Source: Castellaniella sp041677825 (GTDB taxonomy: Bacteria > Pseudomonadota > Gammaproteobacteria > Burkholderiales > Burkholderiaceae_B). From it: 64,000 bases of DNA. The translations under genes were made by a program, and so were the position numbers. The first letter of the stretch is position 1, and every line of letters begins with the position of its first letter. Below are positions 1-12,066 of the stretch, piece by piece. The stretch covers positions 62,001-126,000 of the forward strand of contig NZ_JBAYPG010000004.1 of NCBI RefSeq assembly GCF_041677825.1. The letters run 5' to 3'. Under the pieces are notes generated by a model. The model saw only the letters and a program-made list of their open reading frames with translations. It had not been told where the DNA came from and did not search any database.

Positions 1-52
1 GCTGGGTCTGGCGGTCTGGGTGTTGATGCATTCTGGCGGGGGGCTGTCCTGA
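1..52 (+). CDS. 3' end of an unidentified upstream gene (partial)
   Basis: An open frame runs from the window edge to a TGA at 50-52. It encodes a short hydrophobic end (LGLAVWVLMHSGGGLS). The stop overlaps the ATG of hldC by one base (TGATG), so the two genes are probably co-translated. Too little is visible to name a family; the leucine, valine and tryptophan run would suit the last part of a membrane protein, but this is a guess. Confidence 0.35.
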   Translation, partial: LGLAVWVLMHSGGGLS

Positions 53-618
53 TGCCGCCGCCCCGTTTCGAGGCCAAGATCCTCAGCCGCGAGGCCTGCC
101 TGCAGGCGCTGCGCGAAAACCGCTGGCCCCGGCCCCTGGTGTTCACCAATGGCGTGTTCGACGTGTTGCATCGCGGGCATGTCACGTACCTTGACCGGGC
201 GGCGCAACTTGGGGCCACCCTGATCGTGGCCGTGAATACGGATGCGTCGGTACGCCGCCTGGGCAAGGGCGCCGACCGGCCCCTGAACGGCGAGGCCGAT
301 CGCGCTGCGGTTCTGGCGGCGGTCGGCTGCGTCTCGATTGTCACATGGTTCGATGAAGACACGCCTTTGCAGTTGATCGAGGCCTTGCGCCCGGATCTGA
401 TTGTCAAGGGGGGTGATTACGATATGGAGGCCCTGCCGGAAACGGCTGCGGTGCGCCGCTGGGGCGGGCAGGCCGTGGCCATTGCCTTCGAGCACCAGCG
501 CTCGACGACCGCCCTGGTGCAGAAGATCAGAGCGACGGGCGCCCCACATGCAGGCCGCAGGTGTTCAGGTTCAGAGCATTCAGGCTCAGAGCGCTCAGGT
601 TCAGAATCTGAACCGTGA
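52..618 (+). CDS. hldC: D-glycero-beta-D-manno-heptose 1-phosphate adenylyltransferase
   Basis: This cytoplasmic nucleotidyltransferase activates heptose 1-phosphate to ADP-heptose for the lipopolysaccharide inner core. The protein has 188 residues. FTNGVFDVLHRGH near residues 31-43 is the cytidylyltransferase-type HxGH motif, and the later VKGGDY and STT segments fit the RfaE C-terminal-domain family. There is no fused kinase domain, so this is the split form found in many betaproteobacteria. The last residues are low complexity, with pentapeptide repeats SGSEH/SGSER/SGSES produced by a 15-bp tandem repeat, and are probably not part of the fold. The ATG overlaps the stop of the preceding gene. 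The 3' end overlaps the convergent pcm gene by 18 bp. Confidence 0.9.
   Translation: MPPPRFEAKILSREACLQALRENRWPRPLVFTNGVFDVLHRGHVTYLDRAAQLGATLIVAVNTDASVRRLGKGADRPLNGEADRAAVLAAVGCVSIVTWFDEDTPLQLIEALRPDLIVKGGDYDMEALPETAAVRRWGGQAVAIAFEHQRSTTALVQKIRATGAPHAGRRCSGSEHSGSERSGSESEP
566..614. repeat. 15-bp tandem repeat (3 units) plus a palindrome at the hldC/pcm convergent ends
   Basis: Units at 566-580, 581-595 and 596-610 share a CAGGTTCAGAG-like core. The last unit flows into a near-perfect inverted repeat, GGTTCAGA-A-TCTGAACC, at 598-614. The repeat encodes the SGSE(H/R/S) tail of HldC, and the palindrome covers the stop codon of pcm. It might act as a weak bidirectional hairpin, but no T-run follows. 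Confidence 0.75.
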
Positions 619-1281
619 CCGGCATGTGCCGCGCAGCGGTTTGGCCCAGGTATCGAACAACTGGACGATCTCGAAATTGGCTGCGCTGGTGCGGGTGATT
701 CGACAGGCGGTCATGATGGGGTTGCGCCCCACGATGGCCACCAGCCGCCCGCCGATTGCAAGCTGGTACTTCAGGGTATCGGGCACGGTGGGTACCGAGC
801 CGGTGATCAGGATGGCGTCGTATTCGGCCGACCCCCAACCGGCATGGGCATCGCCGGTTTCCAGCGTGACATTGCCAACCCCGGCGCGGGTCAGGTTGGC
901 GCGCGCGAAGTGGGTCAGGCAGTGTTCGATTTCTATGCTGGTAACCTGCTGGCACAGGCGTGACAGCAGGGCAGTATGGTAGCCGGACCCCGTACCGATC
1001 TCGAGAACGCAATCGGTGGGCTGCAATTGCAGTGCTTCAGCCAGCCGCGCCTCGACCTTGGGTGAGAGCATGGTTTCGCGGGTATCCAGGCCATCGATGA
1101 TCAGCGGCAGTTCGGTGTCGGCAAAGGCCAGTGCACGCAGGTGCCGGGGCACGAATTGCTCGCGCGGCATGTCGAAGATGGCCTGCAGGACGTGCTCGTC
1201 TTGCACGTTCCATGGGCGGATCTGCTGCTCGACCATGTTGAAACGGGCACGGTCGGCCTCGGCAATGTCATTGACGTTCAT
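601..1281 (-). CDS. pcm: Protein-L-isoaspartate O-methyltransferase family protein
   Basis: This is a SAM-dependent methyltransferase of the PCMT family, which repairs L-isoaspartyl residues in aged proteins. The protein has 226 residues. MVEQQIRPW (residues 16-24) is the typical N-terminal motif. VLEIGTGSGYHTALLS is the SAM-binding motif I, and TGDAHAGWG and DAILITGSVP match the post-I and motif II strands. The upstream ATG at 1281 adds 15 residues (MNVNDIAEADRARF) that resemble N-termini in related betaproteobacteria, so it is preferred to the internal Met16. No strong ribosome binding site is visible. The gene converges on hldC and lies 30 bp downstream of thiD, so it may be transcribed with thiD. 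Confidence 0.9.
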   Translation of the reverse strand: MNVNDIAEADRARFNMVEQQIRPWNVQDEHVLQAIFDMPREQFVPRHLRALAFADTELPLIIDGLDTRETMLSPKVEARLAEALQLQPTDCVLEIGTGSGYHTALLSRLCQQVTSIEIEHCLTHFARANLTRAGVGNVTLETGDAHAGWGSAEYDAILITGSVPTVPDTLKYQLAIGGRLVAIVGRNPIMTACRITRTSAANFEIVQLFDTWAKPLRGTCRSRFRF

Positions 1282-1311
1282 GTCGCAACCCGGAATTTCA
1301 TGTGGCTCCGA

Positions 1312-2148
1312 TTATAGGCCAGGCTGCGCCATGCCTGGCCACCAGGCATGGAAATGCTGCACGGGGCCATGCCCCGAGCCCACCTGAAGCTGGTCCGAGG
1401 CCCGGATGGCGCCTTCCAGATATGCCTTGGCCTGGCGCGCCGCTTCCGGAACCGGGCTGACGCGGGGCAGCAGCGCGGCCAGGGCCGCAGACAGCGTGCA
1501 GCCTGTTCCGTGCGTGTTGCGGGTATGGATGCGCCGGCCCGGCAGTTCAAAGAGCCGGTCGCCATCGTGCAGCATGTCGATGGTATCGTCGCCCGGCAAA
1601 TGCCCCCCCTTGAGGAGTACCCAGCGGTGGCCGTCATCGGCCATCAGGCGCCGCAGGCGTTCGGCCACCCGGCGCATGGCCTTGGGGGTGTCCACCGCGG
1701 TTTCCTCGAGGAGCACGCCGGCTTCCGGCAGATTGGGCGTGATGATGGTGGCCAGGGGGATCAGGGCCTCGCGCAGCGCATGGACCGCACTGCGTTCGAG
1801 CAGATGATCGCCGCTTTTGGCGATCATGACCGGGTCGAGCACCACGTGGGCGGGTTGCCAGTGCTGCAGGCGTTCGGCGACGACATGCGTGACCCCGGCC
1901 TGCCCCAGCATGCCGATCTTCACCGCGTCGACCCGTACATCGCTGAACAGGGTGTCGATCTGGGCGGCCACGAAATCGGGCGGTACCGGTGCAATATGCG
2001 TGACGGCCTGTGTATTCTGGGCTGTCAGCGCGGCAACGACGGCCATGCCGTAAGCCCCCAGGGCGCTCATGGCCTTGACATCGGCCAGAATGCCGGCGCC
2101 CCCGGAGGGGTCGACACCGGCAATGGACAGAGTGTTGGGTATGGACAT
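1312..2148 (-). CDS. thiD: Hydroxymethylpyrimidine/phosphomethylpyrimidine kinase
   Basis: ThiD phosphorylates hydroxymethylpyrimidine and its monophosphate to the pyrophosphate used by thiamine phosphate synthase. The protein has 278 residues. SIAGVDPSGGAG (residues 7-18) is the family's N-terminal substrate and nucleotide loop. VLDPVMIAKSG, ITPNLPEA and the C-terminal NTHGTGCTLSAALAA anion-hole motif of the ribokinase superfamily are all present. The frame extends 56 codons further upstream, but MSIPNTLSIAG is the only start that fits the family. The gene follows thiG by 40 bp on the same strand, which suggests a small thiamine operon. Confidence 0.95.
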   Translation of the reverse strand: MSIPNTLSIAGVDPSGGAGILADVKAMSALGAYGMAVVAALTAQNTQAVTHIAPVPPDFVAAQIDTLFSDVRVDAVKIGMLGQAGVTHVVAERLQHWQPAHVVLDPVMIAKSGDHLLERSAVHALREALIPLATIITPNLPEAGVLLEETAVDTPKAMRRVAERLRRLMADDGHRWVLLKGGHLPGDDTIDMLHDGDRLFELPGRRIHTRNTHGTGCTLSAALAALLPRVSPVPEAARQAKAYLEGAIRASDQLQVGSGHGPVQHFHAWWPGMAQPGL

Positions 2149-2188
2149 GCTCGAACGACCTTGAAAAGGACTGAAAACGGGCGTGCGC

Positions 2189-2992
2189 TCAGGCGGCGTG
2201 GGTGGATGGCAGCAGCCCTTCACTGGGAGAACTGGGGTCTGCATCGTAATATTTTCGCCGCACGCGCCCGGCCAGAAACGCTTCGCGCCCGGCGCAGACG
2301 GCCATGCGCATGGCATGGGCCATGCGGATCGGCTCTCGAGCCCCCGCGATGGCTGTGTTCATGAGGATGGCATCGCAGCCGAGTTCCATGGCGATGGCGG
2401 CATCCGAGGCCGTGCCGACCCCTGCATCGACCAGCACCGGCACGCGCGCCTGATCGATGATCAGGCGCAGGTTCCAGGGGTTGAGGATGCCCATGCCGGA
2501 ACCAATCAGCGAGGCCAGCGGCATGACGGCCGCCACCCCGATGTCTTCGAGCATGCGGCACTGGATGGGGTCGTCGCTGCAGTAGACCATGACCTCGAAA
2601 CCGTCGGCCACGAGCGTACGGGCTGCAGCCAGGGTTTCGGGCATGTTGGGAAACAGGTTGCCCGCGTCTCCAAGGACCTCGAGTTTGACCAGCGCATGGC
2701 CATCGAGCAGTTCACGGGCCAGGCGCAGGGTGCGCACGGCATCGTCTGCCGTATAACAACCCGCTGTATTGGGCAGCAGCGTGTATTTTTCGGGGGACAG
2801 GAAATCCAGCAGATTGGGCTCGCCCGGCGTCTGCCCGATGTTGGTTCGGCGGATGGCAACCGTGACGATTTCGGCACCACTGGCTTCGATGGCCAGGCGG
2901 GTTTCTTCGAAATCACGGTATTTTCCGGTACCTACGAGCAGGCGGGAATGAAAGGTGCGTTGGGCAATGGTGAGGGTATCGGAGGCAGTCAT
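2189..2992 (-). CDS. thiG: Thiazole synthase
   Basis: ThiG forms the thiazole phosphate of thiamine from deoxyxylulose 5-phosphate, dehydroglycine and ThiS-thiocarboxylate. The protein has about 267 residues. LLVGTGKYRDFEET is the N-terminal signature. The Schiff-base lysine is expected in ALVKLEVLGD, and VDAGVGTASDAA with the following MNTAIAGA segment binds the phosphate. The ATG at 2992 was chosen; another ATG at 3007 adds five residues, and neither has a clear Shine-Dalgarno sequence. The usual partners thiS, thiO and thiC are not in this window, so sulfur transfer must depend on genes elsewhere. thiD follows directly. Confidence 0.95.
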   Translation of the reverse strand: MTASDTLTIAQRTFHSRLLVGTGKYRDFEETRLAIEASGAEIVTVAIRRTNIGQTPGEPNLLDFLSPEKYTLLPNTAGCYTADDAVRTLRLARELLDGHALVKLEVLGDAGNLFPNMPETLAAARTLVADGFEVMVYCSDDPIQCRMLEDIGVAAVMPLASLIGSGMGILNPWNLRLIIDQARVPVLVDAGVGTASDAAIAMELGCDAILMNTAIAGAREPIRMAHAMRMAVCAGREAFLAGRVRRKYYDADPSSPSEGLLPSTHAA

Positions 2993-3113
2993 GATCAGCG
3001 TGGGCATGCAGTACGGAAGACGGGGCGGATGCGGAAAGCAGGCGCCATATACAAGGATAATCCATCTGGCTGGTGTTCACGACCGGTTTCCGGCGCGGGT
3101 GCCCTGATCGGGT

Positions 3114-3980
3114 TCAGGGCATGAGCGCGCACAGCGCTTCGGCCGCATCCACCAGCCGTGGGCCAGGCCGGTACAGCCAGTCTGCGGCAATGGCGTGAAC
3201 ACGCCCGGCCAGGGCGGCCGGCAGCCCATAGCCGGCCCACCAGGCCTGGCGGCGCGCCAGCCCCTCGGGCGTGTCGGATGACACGATCACCATGTCCGGA
3301 TTCTGCTGAAGCACGGATTCGACGCTGGTCTGTGGCGCGGCGATGGCTCGATCGGCATACGGATTGCGCCCGCCGCAGCGGCGGATCAGATCGTTGACGA
3401 GCGGGTCGTTGCCCAGGGTGTAGAGCGGCGCATGGCCGACCTCGATGAAGACGGTGACGGGGGCTGCGTGGCGCGTGCCCAATGCATCGATGCGGGCTTC
3501 CAGGGTGGCCGCACTGCGATCGGCCTGCGCCTCGGTCCCCAGTTGCTGGCCCAACTGGCGGATCAGCCGCGGAATGTCGTCGAGATTCCTGGGTTCGACA
3601 TACTCCAGAGGGACGTTCAGGGCGGCCAGGCGCCTGCCCAGTGCCCTGGCCGCTGGCGTATCCTGCCAGCCCAGCACGAGCGTGGGCTGCAGGGCCAGGA
3701 CGGCTTCTTCGTTGAACAGCAGGCCGTCGCCGATGCGCGGCAGATGCGCGGCCTGCGGCGGGTAATCGCTGCTGAGCACGGTGCCGACGATCCGGTCACC
3801 GGCCCCCGCGGCAAACACCAGTTCGGTGACGCTGGGCGCCAGCGTGATCACTCGTGGGGTGCCGGCGCCCTGGGTCTGGCTGGCTGCCGCACCCGGCGAC
3901 AGGGCCAGCAGGCTGGCCACAAGGCCGGCTGCAAGCCTGTTCAGCAGACTGGCCAGGCAGGGCATGCCCCACTGCGACAT
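3114..3980 (-). CDS. btuF: Cobalamin/corrinoid ABC transporter substrate-binding protein (BtuF-like)
   Basis: This is a periplasmic class III solute-binding protein, expected to carry B12 from the outer membrane receptor to an inner membrane ABC transporter. The protein has 288 residues. A signal peptide with a hydrophobic core (LAAGLVASLLALSPGAAAS) is followed by RVITLAPSVTELVFAAGAGDRIVGT, typical of BtuF/FecB-like proteins. YPP and RIGDG follow, then an NPDMVIVSS segment in the second lobe. Its ATG overlaps the stop of btuB by one base. No btuC or btuD genes are nearby, so the permease and ATPase must be elsewhere. The substrate is inferred from the btuB neighbour and the upstream riboswitch. 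Confidence 0.88.
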   Translation of the reverse strand: MSQWGMPCLASLLNRLAAGLVASLLALSPGAAASQTQGAGTPRVITLAPSVTELVFAAGAGDRIVGTVLSSDYPPQAAHLPRIGDGLLFNEEAVLALQPTLVLGWQDTPAARALGRRLAALNVPLEYVEPRNLDDIPRLIRQLGQQLGTEAQADRSAATLEARIDALGTRHAAPVTVFIEVGHAPLYTLGNDPLVNDLIRRCGGRNPYADRAIAAPQTSVESVLQQNPDMVIVSSDTPEGLARRQAWWAGYGLPAALAGRVHAIAADWLYRPGPRLVDAAEALCALMP

Positions 3981-5932
3981 CAGGGCGTTTTCCAGGACAG
4001 GTTCACGAACACATTGGATCCCGGCGTGTTGTAACCATTGACCAGGGTGTAGTGTTTGTCGAGGATGTTGTTCCAGCGTATCTGCATCCCCAGGGATTTG
4101 GTGAAGGCATACTCCGCCGTGAGGTTGACCAGCGAATACCCGCCCAGGCGGGTACGGTTGTACAGGTCGTCGTACCGGTTGCCGGTGTATTGGTACTCTG
4201 CACCGAGATTCCAGCCATGAATCCGGTGGGTCACCCCCAGGTTGAACACCTGGCGCGCGCGGCGCGGCAGTTGGGCGCCTTCGGCGGGCAGACCAGCTGC
4301 AGCATCCGCCGGTGCCGGGTTGTCATTGCGCGGGTTGAGCAGATCGAGGCTGGCGTGCACGGTCGTCTGCCCCAGGCGCTTTCTGCCCGCCAGTGTGAGG
4401 CCCTCGAGCGTGGCGCGATTCACGTTGTCCATGGTCCCCTCGAACGTGACGGGGTTCGAGACGTAGGTGATCATGTCGCGGATCTGGTTCCGGTACAGCG
4501 TCAGGCTGGCCCAGGTGGTGTCATCCTCATAGCTCAGATGGACTTCGAAGTTGCGCGAGGACTCGGGCTTGAGGTTGGGGTTGCCGTGATACCAGGCTTC
4601 CGGAAGGTCCTGGTAGAGGTCCGAGAAGCTTGGCATGCGAAAGCCTGTGTTGGCGGCCACACCGACTTGCCAGTGATCTGTCAGATCATAGTCGAGCGCC
4701 AGGCTGCCAGTGGGTTTGTTGCCGTGACCCGTGTAGTTGTCGTTGCGCAGGCTGGCCTGGGTGCGCAAGTCGCCCAGTTGTGCCTTGTAGATCAAGGCCA
4801 GGGCGTTGGTCTGACGATGCGTGTGTTCAAAGGCGGATGTGGCACGAATCCGTTCGGTGCCGTGTTCGGCCAGCAGTGAGAGACGCTGGTTCGGCAGGAA
4901 CTGCCAGTTGTTCTGCCACGACAGGGTCTGGCGTGTGCTGGCCGTCAGGTTGTTCGACATCGGCGTGCGCGATTCATTGGATTCCCGCGCCCACGTCCAG
5001 CGCAACACGCTGTCCCAGGTGTCCGTGATCCGATCCTCGGAACTCAGCGCATAGACCTGCTGGCGGTAGTGGCTGGTTACGTTGTCCAGCCCCGGATACA
5101 GCATGAAGGTATCGGCGTCGTAATGGGACGAATCGAAATCGGCGCGGCTGTAACTGTTGAATGCCGTCAGGCCCAGGCGGTGTCCGGGCGACCAGGTTCG
5201 GCCAAGCGTGGCGTTCCAGGCGTGGCCACGATAGCCGTCGCGATCCTCGTAGTGCTCGGTGTTGGGGCTGCCATCGGCATAATGGCTGCGCGTGGCGTCG
5301 AAACCGCGGCTCTGGCTGGTGCTGCCCGAGAGGCTGTAGTCCCAGCCTGCAGCCGCACCCGAGAGCCCCAGGCTGGTGCGGGCCGTCCCATGGCTGCCGT
5401 AGCCGGCGTTGGCCCAGAGACTCAGGGGGGTGTCGCCATGGCTCTTGCGGGTGATGATGTTCACCACGCCACCCAGGGCGTCCGAGCCGTACAGGCTGCT
5501 GGCGGTGCCGCGCAGGACCTCGATGCGCTCGATCTGCGCCGGATCCAGGACCGGGAACAGCGACAGGCCGGTGATCGAACTGTTGATGCGGACCCCATCG
5601 ACGAGGATGAGCGACTGGCTCGGGCCCGCCCCGCGGATGAACACACTGGTGGCCGTCTGTGGCCCGCCGTAGTCGGTGAACTGGACCCCGGGGGTACGGC
5701 CGAGGATCTCGGCGACGCTGTCGTCGCCGGCATTCTGCAGCGTGGCCCGATCGATCAGTGTCACGTCACCCACCGCATCGGCCAGTGGTTCGGCGCTTCG
5801 GCTGGCTGTCACCACGATGTCCTGCAGTACGGGCACGGGGTCGGCGTTGGATTGGGCGTTCGCCCAGGACGGACAGGCAAGAAAAAGCGGCACGAGCATC
5901 AGCCCGGGCCGGATGGAAGAGGAGGTAGACAT
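3980..5932 (-). CDS. btuB: TonB-dependent vitamin B12 receptor (BtuB-like)
   Basis: This is an outer membrane active transporter for cobalamin. The protein has 650 residues. A signal peptide ends in SWANAQS, followed by the TonB-box/plug start DIVVTASRSAEPLADAVGDVTLIDR. The plug continues with TPGVQFTDYGG, ILVDGVRINS, IERIEVLRGTASSLYGSDALGGVVNIITR. A beta-barrel ends in the terminal aromatic-rich strand VFVNLSWKTP. The frame is open 134 codons further upstream, but only the ATG at 5932 gives a signal peptide. The gene is followed by the overlapping btuF. Expression is probably shut off by cobalamin through the riboswitch in the leader. Confidence 0.92.
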   Translation of the reverse strand: MSTSSSIRPGLMLVPLFLACPSWANAQSNADPVPVLQDIVVTASRSAEPLADAVGDVTLIDRATLQNAGDDSVAEILGRTPGVQFTDYGGPQTATSVFIRGAGPSQSLILVDGVRINSSITGLSLFPVLDPAQIERIEVLRGTASSLYGSDALGGVVNIITRKSHGDTPLSLWANAGYGSHGTARTSLGLSGAAAGWDYSLSGSTSQSRGFDATRSHYADGSPNTEHYEDRDGYRGHAWNATLGRTWSPGHRLGLTAFNSYSRADFDSSHYDADTFMLYPGLDNVTSHYRQQVYALSSEDRITDTWDSVLRWTWARESNESRTPMSNNLTASTRQTLSWQNNWQFLPNQRLSLLAEHGTERIRATSAFEHTHRQTNALALIYKAQLGDLRTQASLRNDNYTGHGNKPTGSLALDYDLTDHWQVGVAANTGFRMPSFSDLYQDLPEAWYHGNPNLKPESSRNFEVHLSYEDDTTWASLTLYRNQIRDMITYVSNPVTFEGTMDNVNRATLEGLTLAGRKRLGQTTVHASLDLLNPRNDNPAPADAAAGLPAEGAQLPRRARQVFNLGVTHRIHGWNLGAEYQYTGNRYDDLYNRTRLGGYSLVNLTAEYAFTKSLGMQIRWNNILDKHYTLVNGYNTPGSNVFVNLSWKTP

Positions 5933-6069
5933 CAGGAGAGGTCCTCGCAAGGTGCGCGTCCCCGCACACCGGATCCAAAGGCCCCTGCGCCGGCTGCCCG
6001 GGCACCAGTGTGCGCGGGATGCTTCATGCCATGGCGTCTGGCCAGGCCGTCGAGGGGGGTTCAGGTGGC

Positions 6070-6225
6070 GACGCAGTTCGGTATCGGGCTGGCAAGTGCC
6101 ATGTCGGGCACTTGCACACCGTTGCGGGGGCAGCACAGTCTGGTTCCGGGAGAGGACCCTCTTGTTTCCCGATGTGCAGGCCACGCCCTGGGCGACGGCC
6201 TGCCTGCATCGTGGCCAGATTCTAG
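6070..6225 (-). promoter_or_regulatory. Cobalamin riboswitch in the btuB leader
   Basis: Read on the minus strand, the leader shows the conserved cobalamin-aptamer landmarks in the right order. There is a paired arm ending in a GGGAA block near 6171-6167, then GCTGCCCCCGCAACGG near 6134-6119. A perfect hairpin (GCAAGTGCC-CGACAT-GGCACTTGC) lies near 6114-6091. The B12 box AGCCCGATACCG lies near 6090-6079. It sits 140-290 bp upstream of the btuB start, as expected for control of a B12 transporter. A TAGAAT sequence at 6224-6219 is a possible -10 box for the riboswitch transcript. The expression platform was not resolved. Confidence 0.88.
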
Positions 6226-6353
6226 CATGGCGGCCCCCCGCCCCGCGTGGGTGGCGCCCGGCCCTGAATCCGACAGGAGAACCGCTCGACACAGCAGCGC
6301 CCGAACCCGAAACGATACAATGCTCGTTTGACATTCTGCCTGCGTACCCTGCC

Positions 6354-10127
<3,774 letters not shown>

Positions 10128-10138
10128 CAGGCGACATC

Positions 10139-10957
10139 GTGGCGGCCGATGCCAAACGGCGCAAGGTCCTGGGGGCGTTTCTGCGCAGTGCGCGGGCCCG
10201 TCTGCAGCCAGCCGATCACGGCCTGCCGGCTGGTGTGCGCCGCCGTACACCGGGGTTGCGCCGCGAAGAACTGGCCCAGCTGTGCGGTATCAGCGTCACC
10301 TGGTATACCTGGATCGAGCAGGGGCGCCCCGTATCCGTATCCGCAGAGGTCTGGTGCCGGCTGGCCGACGTGCTGTCGCTGTCGCCGGCCGAGCGTCATT
10401 ACCTGTTCAACCTGGCCGCGGTGGCGGACCCGCGCGCGCGCAGCAGCCACCCGGGCGCCTTGCCCGAGGGGCTGGATGATTGCGTACGCTGCATCACCTC
10501 ACCGGCCTATATCCTGGATCAATCCTGGAATGTCCTTGCAGCCAACGCAGCGCTGCGCGATGTCTTCCATGGCTGGCCGGGCCAAGGATCGGCCAATTTG
10601 CTGCGCTACATCTTTCTCGACCCTGCGGCACCCGATCGGGTGGTCAATTGGGAAACCCGTGCACGACGTGTCGTGGCCGAGTTCCGGGCAGATGTGGCCA
10701 GCGTGCTGGACGCCCCTGAGATCCAGGCTCTGGTCGCCGAGCTGCAGGCCGCCAGCCTCGTATTTGCCCGGTTCTGGAACGGCCAGGCGGTGACCGAGCG
10801 CGAAGGGGGCTGGCGCGCCTTCGAACATCCCGTACGCGGCCGGCTGATGTTGCGCCAGTTCACGTTCCGGCTCGCGGTGCGCCCGGACTGCAAGCTGGTC
10901 ATTCTGCTCGATGGGCCCAACGCGGGCGCCGAGTGCAGTACACTGGGGCCCATTTGA
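10139..10957 (+). CDS. XRE-family transcriptional regulator with MmyB-like ligand-binding domain
   Basis: This is a DNA-binding regulator of unknown ligand, 272 residues long. The N-terminal helix-turn-helix (LRREELAQLCGISVTWYTWIEQGR, roughly residues 42-65) is the form typical of the MmyB/MLTR group. It is followed by a PAS-like ligand-binding domain whose start, PAYILDQSWNVLAANAA, is characteristic. A GTG at 10139 with an AGG upstream is the best start. It lies 11 bp after the metH stop, so it may be read through from metH, and there is no evidence for what it controls. The frame continues upstream inside metH, but that part is clearly not coding. Confidence 0.8.
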   Translation: MAADAKRRKVLGAFLRSARARLQPADHGLPAGVRRRTPGLRREELAQLCGISVTWYTWIEQGRPVSVSAEVWCRLADVLSLSPAERHYLFNLAAVADPRARSSHPGALPEGLDDCVRCITSPAYILDQSWNVLAANAALRDVFHGWPGQGSANLLRYIFLDPAAPDRVVNWETRARRVVAEFRADVASVLDAPEIQALVAELQAASLVFARFWNGQAVTEREGGWRAFEHPVRGRLMLRQFTFRLAVRPDCKLVILLDGPNAGAECSTLGPI

Positions 10958-10981
10958 TCCACCCCGATTCATGAGCACGCC

Positions 10982-11173
10982 ATGGCCCGTCATTACGAAT
11001 CCCCGCTCACCGAATACCTGAAACAGTACAAGGCACAGAACCCCGATACCGAGGTGCGGCAGCGCGCCGGGCGCGGCCGTCTGTGGGATGTCGAGCTCGA
11101 TCCCGAGCAGCAGGAAGGGTTCCGTGCGGCCTATGTGCCACAGGATCCTTACGTGTACTACCAGAACGACTGA
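10982..11173 (+). CDS. DUF3460 family protein
   Basis: A 63-residue soluble protein of unknown function. The sequence starts MARHYESPLTEYLKQYK and ends VPQDPYVYYQND. This is the compact form of the DUF3460 family common in Burkholderiales, where it sits just before scpA and panC as here. Its TGA overlaps the ATG of scpA by one base, so translation is probably coupled. No catalytic motif is visible. Confidence 0.85.
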   Translation: MARHYESPLTEYLKQYKAQNPDTEVRQRAGRGRLWDVELDPEQQEGFRAAYVPQDPYVYYQND

Positions 11174-12051
11174 TGATCGACGGCGTGCCCACGCAAGAGG
11201 CCCTGCCGATTCCCCACGGGTTCGTCAAGAACGATGGCGCCGGCCAGGGGGGGCGTGCCGCGCTGGCGCACCTGTATGGTGAACCCCTGTTCGACCTCCC
11301 GCGCGACCTGTACATCCCGCCGGAAGCGCTCGAAATTTTCCTCGAATCCTTTGAAGGGCCGCTCGATCTGCTGCTCTATCTGATTCGCAGGCAGAACTTC
11401 AATGTGCTGGACATCCCGATGGCGCTGCTGACCGAGCAGTATCTGGCCTACGTGGACCAGATTCAGCAGCACAATCTTGAATTGGCGGCCGAATACCTCC
11501 TGATGGCGGCCCTGCTGATCGAAATCAAATCGCGCATGCTGCTGCCTCGCCGGGCCGATGAGGCGGGCGAGGCCGCCGATGAGGATCCTCGGGCCGAACT
11601 GGTGCGCCGCCTGCTCGAATATGAACGCATCCAGCACGCGGCCCGATCCCTGGATGCCCTGCCGCGGCTGGGGCGCGACTTCGACGTACCCGGCGTGCAT
11701 GCCGGCCTGGCACCAGCCGTCGTCCAGCCCACCGTGCAGGCACTCGAATTGCATGCGGCCTGGCTGGGTCTGCTGCAACGTGTGCAGTGGCAGGCCAGCC
11801 ATCGCATTACGCGCGAACAGCTGTCGGTACGGGATCACATGAGCCATATCCTGCGCCGCCTGTCGGGTGCGCGCTTCGTCGAGTTTTCCGAGCTGCTCCA
11901 GGAACGCATCCACACGGGCCTGCCCGCCGCGGTACTGGTCGTTCATTTCCTGGCCCTGCTCGAACTGGTCCGTGAGTCCTTGCTGGATATCACCCAGGCC
12001 GAGCCGTACGCTCCGATCTATATCCGTGCGGCCCATGTGGCCGCTGCCTGA
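11173..12051 (+). CDS. scpA: Segregation and condensation protein A
   Basis: ScpA is the kleisin-like bridge of the SMC-ScpA-ScpB condensin complex that organises the chromosome. The protein has 292 residues. The N-terminal kleisin segment ESFEGPLDLLLYLIRRQNFNVLDIPMALLTEQYLAYV is very typical, followed by AAEYLLMAALLIEIKSRMLLP. The C-terminal winged-helix part contains FLALLELVRE. It starts at the ATG overlapping the DUF3460 stop. About 40 residues precede the kleisin motif, longer than in some homologues, so a later start is possible. scpB is not in the window. panC follows 15 bp later. Confidence 0.93.
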   Translation: MIDGVPTQEALPIPHGFVKNDGAGQGGRAALAHLYGEPLFDLPRDLYIPPEALEIFLESFEGPLDLLLYLIRRQNFNVLDIPMALLTEQYLAYVDQIQQHNLELAAEYLLMAALLIEIKSRMLLPRRADEAGEAADEDPRAELVRRLLEYERIQHAARSLDALPRLGRDFDVPGVHAGLAPAVVQPTVQALELHAAWLGLLQRVQWQASHRITREQLSVRDHMSHILRRLSGARFVEFSELLQERIHTGLPAAVLVVHFLALLELVRESLLDITQAEPYAPIYIRAAHVAAA

Positions 12052-12066
12052 AATCAGGAGATCTGC

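Noticed and set aside
1348..2364. Long plus-strand open frame opposite thiD
   Set aside because: It is antisense to a clear thiD gene, has no family resemblance, and such frames are common in GC-rich DNA.
2990..3250. TPP riboswitch upstream of thiG as a called feature
   Set aside because: Only the 3' half resembles the consensus and the 5' half would lie in btuF, so it is listed only as a finding.
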